DNA of 64,000 bases from contig CM067369.1 of the NCBI GenBank assembly GCA_034401795.1, positions 188,440,742 to 188,504,741 on the forward strand, given 5' to 3'. How positions within the stretch are numbered: the first letter of the stretch is position 1; every line of letters begins with the position of its first letter. The translations under genes were made by a program, and so were the position numbers. Shown here one piece after another: positions 42,780-54,400 of the stretch. The notes beneath the pieces are model-generated. The model ran no database searches. It was given only the letters and a program-made list of their open reading frames with translations, and was not told the origin of the DNA. This DNA is from Chaetoderma sp. LZ-2023a (taxonomy: Eukaryota; Mollusca; Caudofoveata; Chaetodermatida; Chaetodermatidae).

Positions 42780-43375
42780 TGGCTCATAGCTTTCAAACCA
42801 AGAGGCACAAGGGGCCTGTATCGCTCACCTGGACCATAGGCATCTCAACTAGAATGGTCATTAACAATAAGTAGAACTCTGATGAGTTCAGCAGACTTGT
42901 AACAAGAAAACAGAGGCCATGTTTCTTTATGTATCAACTTCTCTCGAACAAACTTTAATGGCCCTTAGTCATCAATATCATATCTCCCAAATTTCGACCC
43001 AATCCGTTCAGCGGCTCTGAAGACGAAGTTGCTTTCATGAAAACCATGTCATCCAAGATGGCCGCCCAACCATTTGGCAAATCAAGTTCCCTTGAACAAA
43101 CTTGGTTCAGTTCGCGCCCTAAATGATGAGAAGATTTTTAAAGATGCTTCTTAAAATCGGCCGCCGGCCAAATTGGCCGATCGGCTTCATTTGAACAAAC
43201 TTGGAACCCTATGCCCTAAGGATGCTTCCTGCCAAATATAATTGAAATCGGCCAAGTCATTCTTGAGAAATCATTTAAAGGAAAAGTTGATGGCCGGACG
43301 GATGGATGGACACACAACGGATGGTCGCCACGGCATAAGCTCACTTGACCTTTCAGGCCAGGTGAGCTAAAAAAA
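42780..43375. repeat. Dispersed repeat ending in 'aggtgagc'
   Basis: Starts 'aagaggcacaaggggcctgtatcgctcacctgg', the inverse of 42440-42478, and ends 'gacctttcaggccaggtgagc'. In between are two degenerate units with 'caaacttgg...atcggcc'. Non-coding. Typical of dispersed repeats in molluscan genomes (inference). Confidence 0.55.
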
Positions 43376-43549
43376 CCACGCAGTAAGCGTGATGCTTCAA
43401 ACAGAAACTTAAAATCAGAATAAATACACATGTTTATTGAGATATAGATGTAATTTCTTGTCACACCTATTTTAGTATGTTGGAGAAAGATGAACATACA
43501 AGTCTTGTTGAACCTGGTTAACATAACCTACGCCGGAAATAAGCTCAAT

Positions 43550-43685
43550 AGAGGAATCCAAACTGTCAGTCAAGTATATGACGTCATAATCAAATACATT
43601 GCAGGTAGGCTGACATCACAATTAAATTACGTCATGAATAGTGTATCAAAATTCGTCAGGAACTCTGAATAGTTCGTCATGTCTA
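43550..43685. mobile_element. Fragment of the CRE-bearing MITE end
   Basis: 'gtatatgacgtcataatcaaatacattgcaggtaggctgacatcacaattaaattacgtcatg' only; the hairpin core is missing. Confidence 0.55.
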
Positions 43686-43689
43686 CGAA

Positions 43690-43982
43690 ACAAATGTATT
43701 CTCATCAGAGAGTTCAATATTTAAAAACGTCTTAATGAACCAGAGTTATGACCCTTGTTTCAAGGCGCGGTCATTTCACATTCATAGCTCAAATAAATGT
43801 TGCCTAAAGGAACATCTTTGCCAAATTTGGTTTTAATCCATTGTTAAATGACGAAATGTGCCACAAGCGTATTTTCCCTATAGGCTTTAATACTATGAAA
43901 ATATAGCAAGGGCCATAACTCTTGCTATCAGAATGGCAGCTTCATATCCATATCCAAAATAGACATTGCCTTAAAAGGAACA
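43690..43982. repeat. Tandem repeat related to the 50750-51650 array
   Basis: About one and a half units of 'gaaatgtgccacaagcgtattttccctataggctttaatac...gggccataactc...cctaaaggaacat...ccaaatttggttttaatccatt'. It ends where DIRS element A begins. The same family resumes on the far side of that element. Confidence 0.75.
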
Positions 43983-44004
43983 AAACGAAATCAGGGATTT
44001 CTTT

Positions 44005-44090
44005 TGTCACGAGAGAGTTGATACTTACCTTCCTAACAGTCTTTGATACTTCCTAAATATCGACTTTCACTCAATAAAAACCTCAGATAA
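44005..44090. repeat. DIRS element A terminal inverted repeat (low-coordinate end)
   Basis: Pairs with 49994-50075. About 64 bp match with few mismatches. The outer extension 'cgagagagttgatacttacc' is represented in the ICR but not in the other end. Confidence 0.85.
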
Positions 44091-44179
44091 ACAAGAGCTC
44101 CGCAAACGGCGCATAATACCCTGCCATGATGGCAAACCAATGAATGAGAGCTTTCAGAAAATATTTATTTCTTCCTCAG

Positions 44180-44945
44180 ACACAAACCAGTCATCCTTAT
44201 GAAGTGTCAAAGCGATCCGTTAAAAGGTCAAGGAGGTAATGTCCGGAAACCAATTTTCAAGATGGTTACCAGACTGGCGGCCATATTAGATTTCGGTTTA
44301 TCGTGAATTTCGATAAGTTTCTTCACCAAACATATTCCAACCACCCTATGAAGTGATCTGATAAATCGTAACGGGGATATCATCCAGAAACAAACTTTCA
44401 AGATGGCAGCATTTTCTAGATGGTGGCTGGCGGCCATCTTGGATTTCGGATCATTGTCAATTTCGATACGTTTCTTCTCCAGACCTAGTGCAACCACTCT
44501 ATGAAGTTTCAAAGTGATCCGATAAACGGTAACATAGTTACCATCTGGAAACCAATTTTCAAGATGGCAGCCGATGGCTGGTGGCCATCTTGGATTTCGG
44601 ATCATGGTCGATTTCGATAGGTTTCTTCCTCAGAGCTACTCAAACCACCCTATGAAATTTCAAAGCGATCCGATAAACGGATAAGGAGTTATCATTCGGA
44701 AACTAATTTTCAAGATGGCCGCCAGTGCCTGTTGGCAATCTTGGATTGCGGATCATCGTCGATTTCGATAGGTTTCTTCCCCACACCTAATCCAACCACT
44801 CTGTGGAGTTTCAATGCGATCCGACAAACCGTAATGGAGTTACCATCTGGAAACCACTCTGCCACATGCATGCCCGCCTGCCCGAACGCATGGCGCCATT
44901 ACATAATACCATGCTAAATTTTTTGGCGGGGTATAAAAAGGTAGG
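44180..44945. repeat. 151-bp tandem array (5 units) plus TATA-containing end block, inside DIRS A
   Basis: The anchor 'gaagtttcaaag' or a variant starts at 44201, 44351, 44503, 44654 and 44805. It is followed by 'gcgccattacataatacc...ggcggggtataaaaagg' (44884-44940), as after the 38170 array. It sits where the 3' part of the recombinase gene would be expected. Confidence 0.9.
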
Positions 44946-45101
44946 TGCCCATACTGGGCAGGGTGTCAGTTGGCAGTCGGGTGGATGCCAGCCCCAACCT
45001 CGCGCATGTGCAGACTGACACTTCCTCTGACTAATTTATTGGCTGACACAATGTAACTTACAAGCCTGAAGACTGAGCCTCTGTGGGGCGGAGAGGCCGG
45101 G

Positions 45102-45218
45102 TCCGTGTTAGGGAGGTAAGTGTCAACTCTCTCGTGAAAAAAGATATCCGTGATTTCGTTTATTTTACTTCAAAAGTATACTTACCTCCCTCACACTCTT
45201 TGATATTGCCAGAATTCA
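45102..45218. repeat. DIRS element A internal complementary region
   Basis: 'gttagggaggtaagtgtcaactctctcgtga' is complementary to the low-coordinate end. 'acttcaaaagtatacttacctccctcacactctttgatatt' is complementary to the high-coordinate end. The two halves adjoin near 45163. Confidence 0.85.
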
Positions 45219-45440
45219 TCAGTGAATTCGGCGAGAGGGATTGAGCTCAACAGACCAGCTCTTCCCTATGCGCTTTTGCGTTTGATGCAACAACATCTGA
45301 AAATTGTGTAAAACACAACCAGGCAGTGATTTGAACATCAGGTAACACAACCGATGGATGAAAGCCCATATATCATATGCGCACATTATTCAGGCTACTA
45401 GCTGAATAGATGAATCCATTGGATTAATACATCTCTTTGA

Positions 45441-47375
45441 TCACCATTCTGCAAATCTATTGATTTTATAATTATATGCTCTGGAGATTGACCCCCTTCT
45501 GACTTTTGCCATAAACATAGCTGCTTGCTCAGAAAAGCCCTCCTTAATTTTGGATTCATTGACAACATTCACGCAGTCAATTTGAACATTGATGGATTGT
45601 TGTGAAGGGTGTTGCCCTGGAAGATCATATTGTCCATCAGAGGCAGAGGTACCGGATTGTAGACCAGAATGTCCCGCAGATCCGTATACCATGATTTGCT
45701 TGGGCAATTTGGGGTGATCGGAAGCACTTGGCACTCATCCTGTCTGATTTTCTGAAGAATTTTTGGAATCAGGATAGCTGGCGAGTGCGTATTCATAGAT
45801 TCCATCCCAGTGATAGATAGCACATCTGTTGTGATAGCTCTCGAATGTTGAATCAGAGAGCTGTACGTTGTCATCTTTGCATTTTTCATCGTTGCGAATA
45901 AATCTATGTTGGATTCCCCCCGTTGTTGAACAGACGATCCGCCACTCATTGATTTAGTTGGCATTCCGTAGGTAAAACACTCATCCTTCAGCTCAATGAG
46001 TCTTCTAGCATATTAGCCTTCACGGAATATGAACTGCTTTCAGGGTGATCCTGTGATCCAGGCACCAGCAAAGCAATTTCCATGTCATCATACAGACAGG
46101 GCGACTTCGTTCCGCCCTGGCGGTTTATGTCAGTCACTACTGTTGAATTGTCTGATCGAACTAGAACTATCTTGCCCTGAACTTTCTCCACAAAATATTC
46201 TAGGCCCAGAATTACTCCCCGTAATTCCAGTAGATTGATATGTTCATCTGACTGATTCAGATACCAAAGCCCTGATACTGTGGCTTCTTCCAGGCAAGCT
46301 CCCCATCCCTCTATTGATGCATCCACATACATCGCCATTTGATGGCGGGGAGGGGTGCGCATCACCTCCGCCAGGAGATTCTCTCTCACCATCCACCATT
46401 GAAGGTGGTGAATAAGAGGTTCCAACACTAACACATTTGAGTCCAGTGATCCTGTACTCTGAGTCCACTGTGTCATGTGAAATAACTGAATAGGCCGCCT
46501 GCATAAGGCCGCCTGTGGAATGACTGGTTCCAGAGAAACCATCAAACCCAGCATTCCCAAGTAAACCCGTGCCAGAACATGACAACTGTTGCACACTGAC
46601 TATATCACTGGGATAAGTATTTCTACCCTCTCCCGAGTAGGATACACATATCCTATCTCTAGTTCGAAGAACATGCCCAGGTAAACAAACTTCTGGGATG
46701 GCATCAGCTCTGATTTCTGAAAGTTGATTATCCAGCCTAAGTCTGTGAGAGTTTTCAAAACTATCTCCAGATTTGCTGATAGACTTTCCTGTTTTTAACA
46801 GCCATCCGTCTATGTATTCGTGGACTGCTATGCTTCTCATGCGGAGGTATGCTGTGATAGCAAGGACCACCTTGGTGAAGAGAAGTCATGGAGATTCCAA
46901 GAGATAAAACCTTGAATTCCCACTGTTGGCACTGAAACCCAAATCTCAGGTACCGACGAAAACCCCTCGCAATTGGAATGTGAAAATCCGCATCCTTCAG
47001 GTCTATTGATGCTGCCCCCATTTCCTTCTCCAACCCTGCCAACACCATTTTGATTGTTTCCATCTTGAAACTCGGAGTGTCTATGAACTTGTTCAATGGC
47101 TTGATGTTGAGAATTGGTCTCACCCTCCAGTGCTTTTTGTTACTAGATACACGGTTGAATAGAAGCCCGGACAATTTTGTGCTGGTTGAATTGCTCCTTT
47201 TAGTATGAGGGAATTTATTTCTTCCTTGATACACAACCATTGATCTGGATCTCTTGGAATTTGAGTCCAGATCGTGACCAGAGACAAATGCAATGGCAGT
47301 CCTATTATCCAGTCGGGATGTTATCCGATTGAAAGCCATCGCAAGACTAAGCGGTCCTGAATCCACCGCTCCCAC
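45441..47375 (-). pseudogene. DIRS A RT-RNase H with start of tyrosine recombinase
   Basis: RT blocks: RPILNIKPLNKFID, SIDLKDADFHIP (usually DAYFHIP) and EYIDGWLLKTG, where the catalytic YxDD has become YIDG. RNase H blocks: MYVDASIEGWGACLEE, INLLELRGVILGLE and LVRSDNSTVVTDINRQGG, which retain the acidic residues. A conserved DIRS region follows (DLFATMKNAKM, PNCPSKSWYTDLRDILVYNP). The tyrosine-recombinase N-domain starts (YNYKINRFAEW) and stops at 45441, so both recombinase catalytic boxes are absent. Frames change near 46870, 46590, 45970 and 45730. Confidence 0.8.
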
Positions 47376-47391
47376 TCATGCTTGTGAAAGG

Positions 47392-49231
47392 TCAAACGAC
47401 CCACCACCAATCCCCCGACCCCACGGGTTCACCTATGGAGAGAAGCGGACATGAGCAATAGAATAGTGGCACTGTCTCGCAGTAGCACTGAGTGGTCCCA
47501 GTGGCAAATAACCCATCAGGCACGGATACCACGACCAGATCCTCGCACGCCCTGGCCCGTGCCGCGGGTGGCTGCCTGGCTGGCTTGTGCTGGCATGGCC
47601 GCTGCCTACATTGCACTGGTGGCTGGCCTCTGACCTGGCCACCGCCACCTCGGGCCTGCTGAGGACGGGACACAGGGGGGGGGGAGGGGGGCACCATGCA
47701 AACACGCTCCCTACGGAGCGCCTCAAATTGTCCGTGTAGCGCCCTCTGGTTATTTATTAGGAAGACCATGTCTTGGAGGTGCCTAAATCCCTCACCTCCG
47801 AAAAGACCTGCACCTGACATAGGCATCTGCAGCAGCCTATTGTGCAAGTTCTGGGATGGGCACAAATTGTCCAATGCAAAAGTGTGCCTCGCTCGGTCAC
47901 TCCTCGTAACTGACCGTGACATGTAGTCCAGAGGCAGGTTTATTCCATCCTGGATGGCTCTCTGGACTGAGACAGGGCTTGTCTGGCGTGATGCAGAGGT
48001 CATTACCACCCCCTGTAACAGTTGAGAGATATGCGAAAGAACCGCTATGGACGCTCTCGAGCTCTCCTTTGCATCATGCAACGCGGTGTTTGCCGAGTGC
48101 ATCGCGCTCATGCACAGCACTCCCATGTCAGAACGGGAGCTGTAGCGTTGCACGGTCATCCATGCACGGCTTAATAACCACACTATCCTTCTGGTTTTGA
48201 CGAGCTATGATGCGACATCGCCTTGTCACTGTGTGAAGGGCTTTCGTGAGATGTCCATTAGGCAGCCTCTACCACCATGAACATAACAACGATATGCTCA
48301 GCTAGTTGCAGAGATGACATAGCGGAAATTGTCGGCTTCCCCACCGGCCGTCACTATGCCATCGGCAAGCTGCGGTATGCAATATGGCAAGCCATCATCT
48401 CCAATCCGGGCAACCCTCTGCGCCATGAATGCTACTCCGGCGGGCGTAGACCAACAGAAAAAATTACCCGTGCTCCCACAAGGGGTGTCCGTTCGTTTTA
48501 TTCCATGACCATGGCGTCATTGGGCGACCCCAGCAGATAATCCTCTTCTTCCTGGCCAGAAAGATTAGACTCCGGGTTAGCAAAGAGCTCTAACCCAGAC
48601 TGGCCAGGGAAGGTACCGTAAGAGGGTACAGTACCTCAGGTGTGTGAATGCTCCATGGAACCCATAAAGCGGGAACCTGGGTCCATCACTCCTGCTCCAA
48701 GATCTACCGACGAGGCAAGCCTCCAGCCTGGATCATTTAGGGCCACGACTGGATCAACCAGCGAGGCAAGCCGGGTTCTACCAGAGCCTCCCTCTGAATC
48801 TCCATGGAAAACTAGTAAACACATAGGACGAGATTCAAAGGCGGGGACTATCTGCCCAGGGGCAGATGGAGAAGACAATGAATTACATGGTCCAGGGAGC
48901 AAGCCGCAAAGCAACTCTGGTACCAGGTCATTGATTGTCTTCTTTATCTCCCCCATCATCTCAAGTCGGAAGGCCTCCATGCCCGTGGAAATGGAGCCAT
49001 TCCTTTTACCCTTACCACTTACACTCTCCTGGTCCTTCTTCGGCCGCTTCTCCTCCTCACTCGCCTTATCTTTTGAAAGAAATTTAGAAAATAAATTGCC
49101 CCACCCCTCTGTTTACAGACATCGTAATTACTCAGTGGGCCACACAAGCTACATCTAGTACCGAGATGAGTGGCGAAATTTGGTTTAAGAAATTGTCCAC
49201 AAGACACACAACCAGATTTCTGAAAGGCCAC
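47392..49231 (-). pseudogene. DIRS A ORF1 (gag-like), frameshifted
   Basis: Opens with a C-x2-C...C-x2-C motif (CVSCGQFLKP...TRCSLC, 49231-49130), then a charged segment with EEKRPKKDQESVSGKGKRNG. 48980-48636 follows, then a 263-codon frame (48183-47392) with an Ala/Arg/Pro/Gly-rich end. Element B has the same design. ORF1 of DIRS elements is thought to be structural. A C-run of 10 at about 47680 marks one frame problem. Confidence 0.65.
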
Positions 49232-49239
49232 AAGACATA

Positions 49240-49990
49240 GACAATGAGTTTTTTAGTTAATAAGTTAGTTAAACTTAAAACCAAATAAAAGCAAGAACTA
49301 ATGGACAATAAATGACAAAAGTTAAGTAAGACAAATCAGCGTGAACAAAATATAGTGTTAATAATAATGACAACGTTTATTATGATGTCATATCTCCAAA
49401 ATTAAAGACAATCTGACAGAAAACATCATCCAGATGTAAGGACGAATTGCATTCAACACCCAAGAGCATAATAAATGGATGGACAAAACAATAAGCATCA
49501 GAGAAACAGAGAAAATTTTGGGAGCAATTTAAAAAAAATATTTCAAATATATTAGTGCCTATTTTTCATAACTCTAGAATACCTGCATCTTTAGCATTGA
49601 CATACTACCATATTCGGCACTCTTGAGTAATCCACCATTATCACCATGCCTCTCCACCATAGAAGTAATGGACCAAAGGAGCAGAATGAAGAACTCGTTC
49701 TCACAAGGGCTCTCAATCACTCGTGCACCAATGACGAGAATTAGACAGATGTAATAGAAGTCTCCTGATGGCTTGATCGTGGTGTGGCCTCAGGAGATTT
49801 AGCATGTTTAGCCATGATAAAATCGCTTCTAGTACACTCGAAAAGGTTGAAGACAAACGTAAATTGAGCAAGTCAAGAAACTGCATCTGTCTCTTTAGCC
49901 AATAAACTGTCAGTCTACGCATGCGCGAGGTTGGGCTGTTATCCACCGGACTGTCAACTGACTCCCTGCTCAGTAGGGGTATCTACCTTT
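49240..49990. other. DIRS A 5' untranslated region
   Basis: AT-rich and without a good ORF, between ORF1 and the terminal repeat. A minus-strand frame at 49946-49713 (MDNSPTSRMRRLTVYWLKRQ) is unassigned. Confidence 0.4.
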
Positions 49991-49993
49991 TTT

Positions 49994-50078
49994 AATCCGA
50001 GGTTTTATTGAGTGAAAGTCGATATTTAGGAAATATCAAAGCGTGTTAGGGAGGTAAGTATACTCTTGAAGTGAAAAT
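49994..50078. repeat. DIRS element A terminal inverted repeat (high-coordinate end)
   Basis: Partner of 44005-44090. The stretch 'gttagggaggtaagtatactcttgaagtgaaaat' matches the inverse of the right half of the ICR. Confidence 0.85.
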
Positions 50079-50084
50079 ATTTGA

Positions 50085-52125
50085 GAAATTTCGTTACTGT
50101 CTACGAAAGATCGGTGAAACGAAAATGCAAATATTTTACTATGGGTTCCAATGGGAAGTGACTTTTGACCTATATTATCCATAAACTAGGTCAGCCTGAC
50201 TTAGTTCGCATATGGTGGTAGCCTATGCGCATAGGCACACACCCACCAGGTTATGATGCAATAACTCTAAAAATTATGAAACGTGCCACCGAAGTAATAT
50301 CTTTCCCAATTGAGTACCATACAACAGAAAATTTTGAAGGTGGATAACTCCGCTGTTTGTCATCGAATCAGCCTCATTCTCATAATGAATAAATTAGATC
50401 AGTCTAGGGGCACATTAACCAAGTTTGAGCTAAATCCATCCAGAAATAACTGTATGTGCCACCATTGTTGACGATGCACAGACACACAGACAGACGGCCA
50501 GATGCCGGACAGGGAGTGATCATTATAGCTCAGCTGACCACAGCCTGACTGACAGGCTAAAAATACTGGTGTCCTTGACACACTTGACCAATGGGAAAAG
50601 TACCATTGGCCAATGGGGCAGCCATCCCAACACTTGTCTAATGGTTCAAGTGTCCCAATACTGCCATTTACCACCGGGCAATGGTTACAGTAAAAAGATT
50701 GGATGAGGAAATGCAAGAACATTGGCATCCTTGACATTATTGATCAACAGGAAAAATACCATTGATCGATGAGGCAGGCATCCATAACACATTTCTGCCA
50801 AATCTTGTTTTAATCCATTAACAATTGACGAAACGTGCAAGATGTATTCTCCTAATAGGATTTACTACTTAAAGCACCTTAAAGAACCCGAGTTATGGCT
50901 GTTGTTTCAACTCGTGGCCTCTCCATATTCATAGTGCAAATAGTTATTGCCTGAAGGAACATATTTGCTATTTGCTTTTAACCCATCACCAATTGACAAA
51001 ACAAATGTATTTTCCCCATAGGGTACAGCAGTTTAATCTTAAGCAACCACACTTGTGACACTTGGTTAAATATGCGGCCTCTTTATATAAATAGTTCAAA
51101 CAGATATTTGACTGAAGGAACACATCTGCTAAATTTGGATTTAATCCATCAGAAGCTGACGAAACAAATGTGCTTTGTCCATAGAGCTTAATACTTAAAA
51201 TGCCTTAATGAATCAGAGTTATGGCCCGTGTTTAAAGGTGTGGTCACTTCATATTCATAGCGCAAATAGAAGATATCCGCCAAATTTAGTTTTATTCCAT
51301 CGTAAATGACTTAATGGGCCACAAACATATTTTCCACATAGGCTTCAATATGTTGAAAATATAGAAAGGGCCATAAAAAACTATTCAGGCCACGGCCACT
51401 TCATATTTATCGAGACAAAAGATATTGCCTGAAGGAACATGTCTGCCAAATTTGTTTTTAATTTACTGATAAATGACGAAATGTGCCTCAAACGTATTTT
51501 CTTCTGTGGCACGTTTCAGACTTTCAAAATATAGTAAGGGTCATAACTCTGCTATCTGAATGCATGATCGCTTCATATTTATAGCCCAGATAGATAGTGC
51601 CTAAAGGAACATATCTGCCAAGTTTCATTAAGGTATACGAAAAACTCTTGAAACTACAGTCCAAATATTTTAACTATTAGTTCCAACGGGAAAATTGACC
51701 GTTGATCGATATTATCAATAAACTAGATTAGCGTGACCTAGTTTTTATTTGGGTAGTAGCTTATGCCTATAGGTACACACCACCAAGTTCGAACTAAAAA
51801 TTATGAAATGTGCCACCGAAGTAATCTTTCCCCATTTGATCCAATGCTGCAGAAAAATTGCAAGGGGTGGGGGTGGGGGGGGTGGTAACTTCGATGTTTG
51901 TCATCAATTCAGCATCATTTTCATAATGGATAGATTAGATGAGCATAGAAACATATTTGCCAAGGTTGGTCTAAATCAGTCTAGAAATAACAAAACATTC
52001 CACTATTGTTGATGACGTACCGACAGATGGACCGACGGCTGGCCCGCCGCCGGACAGTGAGTGATCGCTATAGCTCAGCTGACTGATAAGTCAGCTAAGC
52101 TAAAAACTATTGAAACCACAGCCTG
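50085..52125. repeat. Tandem/dispersed repeat array between the DIRS elements, ~165-bp unit
   Basis: The anchor 'aatccat..ca..a.tgacgaaa' recurs near 50815, 50982, 51144, 51292 and 51460, with 'ggccataactc', 'gcctgaaggaacat' and 'tttccccatagg' in each unit. Two larger blocks (50100-50420 and 51640-51960) are copies of each other (gggttccaa.gggaa, taaactag.tcag..tgac, atgcctataggtacaca). Non-coding. Confidence 0.75.
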
Positions 52126-52129
52126 GACA

Positions 52130-52430
52130 ATAATAATCTATGGTGTTCAGTGAACGGTTAAAAACAGATCACTGTGACATACTTTTGATATATGAAACAC
52201 CTTTAGGTCATGATGTATCGATATGCCTAGTTTCGTTACTGTATACTACAGCCTGGACAAGAATAATCTATGATATTCAGTGAACCATGAAAAAGTCACA
52301 CTGACCTACTTTTGATAGATGACACACCTTAGAAGCCATGATGCATCGGTTTGGTGACTATACGTGAAAAACCCTTGAAAATACGGTTCAGGCAAAAAAG
52401 TTGGGCATAGATGGACACACACACAGACCC
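52130..52430. repeat. Two ~125-bp direct repeats
   Basis: 'acagcctggacaataataatctatggtgttcagtgaac...cttttgatatatgaaacaccttt..gtcatgatgtatcg' at 52120-52225 and again at 52250-52350. Confidence 0.8.
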
Positions 52431-52630
52431 AAAAAAGCATCCGCTTTTGTTCCTACGAGAATTGTTAATACTTACCAGATGTACTATTATGATAATGTCT
52501 ATTATCTAGTCTAGCTCAAAATAAACAACTAAAACTCTGCACTCTCCATGGTCCTGCCCATACTGTGTCCGGGAATTACCATAGCCTCCAGGTACCGAGT
52601 CAATTCCCAACAACAGTCAGATTCGTCTTA
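52431..52630. repeat. DIRS element B terminal inverted repeat (low-coordinate end)
   Basis: Starts 'aaaaaagcatccgcttttgttcctacgag', continues 'aatacttaccagatgtactattatgataatg'. It pairs with 58800-58965, and its outer 50 bp pairs with 52690-52747 in the ICR. Confidence 0.9.
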
Positions 52631-52689
52631 TATTTGTCTTGACAAACAGCGAAAGCAACTCGGCCTCACCTCAGCAGGGCGGCTGAGGC

Positions 52690-52800
52690 AGGCCATAGTA
52701 CATCTGGTAAGTATTAACAATTCTCGTAGAAACAAAAGCAGATGCTTTTTTTATTCTACTTCGAATAATACTTACCAGATGTACTATTATGATAAACCCC
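52690..52800. repeat. DIRS element B internal complementary region
   Basis: 'gtacatctggtaagtattaacaattctcgtagaaacaaaagcagatgctttt' is the inverse of the low-coordinate end. 'ttcgaataatacttaccagatgtactattatgata' is the inverse of the high-coordinate end. The two meet near 52750. Confidence 0.9.
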
Positions 52801-53429
52801 GGATTTCGACAGCCAAGACACTCTGATGGGAGGTGAGGCTCGAAGCAGCTCTCATCTACCATCCGAAAGAGAAGGTTGTGAAGAGACTAGAACCCCAGCA
52901 TATGCGTAGGTTTTGCCATCTGATTCGTAGTGCTAAACTTCCATGGTCTAGACCACGCTCCACCCCACCCCTTCCCTCATTTGTCCGCACAAATTCCAGA
53001 GGGCTGTCAAAACGTGAGGCAACACCAACCAGACCAGTGTAAGCCCTAAGGCTCAGCTAGGGCAGTCCAGGAGATTGCAAAGAAGCCACTACGACTTCTA
53101 ATTTTGAAAAAAATATCAGTATATCGATTAGATTTTCAAATTTGAATGAGTCTAATGTCTGCTGCAATGAATAAGATACTTTTGAACCAGACTTTTTACT
53201 TAATCAGTCTGAGAATTCGATTGTAAGTAAATTAATATAAGTCACTTAAATTCAGAAAACACTCACCATTTTCTGAGTGCTTGGTCTTTCTTGATCATCA
53301 CAGGAGCTCCGCCCAATCCACGGTCGTTCACAGATTATGTGCATCACCATTGCTCAGTGCATGTGGAAGAACCCTATGATGTATGCGAAAATAGTGGTCG
53401 GATATGGCTTTAGTTAAGATTTGACAAAT

Positions 53430-54400
53430 TGGCGCTGGAGATATCGCGATGGTAGAAATCAGTGAATGACGACGCGGCATACCATTGTGCTACAAACATC
53501 ACCTCCTCTAAAGAGACACCTTTATAGAGAATGATGATGCCGCTAGTGCTCAGACTTGATGGGCGTTTGCACGATCAATCTGCTTTCCTGTTGCGATTTT
53601 GTGCGACATCTGAATAGCATCGACTATCCATCGAGAAATGATATCTTTCGAGCCGCGAAGATATGGAGCTTTGAGACATAACCATAGAGATTTTGGGTCA
53701 TCTCTCCACTCCTCAGTACGTTTCTTATACATTTTCAGACATCTGACAGGACACCAAGCAGAGAGTTTGGGTCAGGCCTAATTAACTTGGCAAATTGATC
53801 AGCTGTCCTGGAAATTTAAGTGACTGATTCTTTTCCAGGAAACAAAGAAGTGGTAATAGTCTTAAACCTTCACCTGTAATGACAAAACGGTCTTGTTCGG
53901 GAGAAAGCACATGAATTTCGCTTCTCCTTTTCGCCGATGCTGCTGCAACCAAGAAAACTGACTTAATAGTTAACAGTTTAATATCTATAGATCTAATTGG
54001 TTCAAAGGGAACATGCCCTAAAAACTGTAGAACAAGAGATAGATTCCATGCTGGGATAGGAATTGGCTGTCTAAGTCGCAAATTACTCATTCGTTCTCCA
54101 CTCCTACAGTGGCCAGGCTGGGAACAACTGAAGCTAATGCAGACTTATATGCTGCTAGGGTTGAAGGTACAAGCTTGTCAACTTCGTATAAATGACAGAT
54201 AAAATCTGCTATGTGTTGAACAGATGCAGAAAAGGGATTAATATCTCTTCTCTTATACCACTCTGCAAATTTGTTGATTCTATAATTATGTCTTGGTGGT
54301 TGACCCTCTTCTGGCTGAAGTGACAAATTTCGCTGCTTGCTCAGAAAAGCCACCTCAACTGCTCGCTGCTTGATAATATCCATGCAGTCAATTGGAACAT
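53430..54400 (-). pseudogene. DIRS B tyrosine recombinase, disabled
   Basis: N-domain: YRINKFAEWYKRRDINPFS and ADFICHLYEVDKLVPSTLA. Catalytic box I is present (AAASAKRRSEIHVLS, about 53950). C-terminal part: RTEEWRDDPKSLWLCLKAPY, then AHQV followed by TGA (53552-53550) exactly where the HxxR arginine is expected, then ALAASS. After a one-base shift near 53525 comes EEVMFVAQWYAASSF and FYHRDIS with the candidate catalytic Tyr at 53454-53452. Further breaks lie at about 53770 and 54090. The enzyme would cut and rejoin DNA to integrate the element. This copy cannot make it. Confidence 0.85.

Larger units (their letters stand above)
43983..50078 (-). mobile_element. DIRS1-like retrotransposon A, inactive
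   Basis: Inverted terminal repeats: 44020-44084 is complementary to 49999-50061 (gaggttttattgagtgaaagtcgatatttagg ... gttaggaaggtaagtat). An internal complementary region at about 45102-45218 fuses inverses of both ends, as DIRS elements require for their circular intermediate. Order on the minus strand: zinc-type and gag-like ORF (49231-47392), RT-RNase H (47375-45988), post-RH region (45964-45569), start of the tyrosine recombinase (to 45441). The recombinase is cut off. A 151-bp tandem array lies between the ICR and the outer end. Many frameshifts. Confidence 0.85.
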
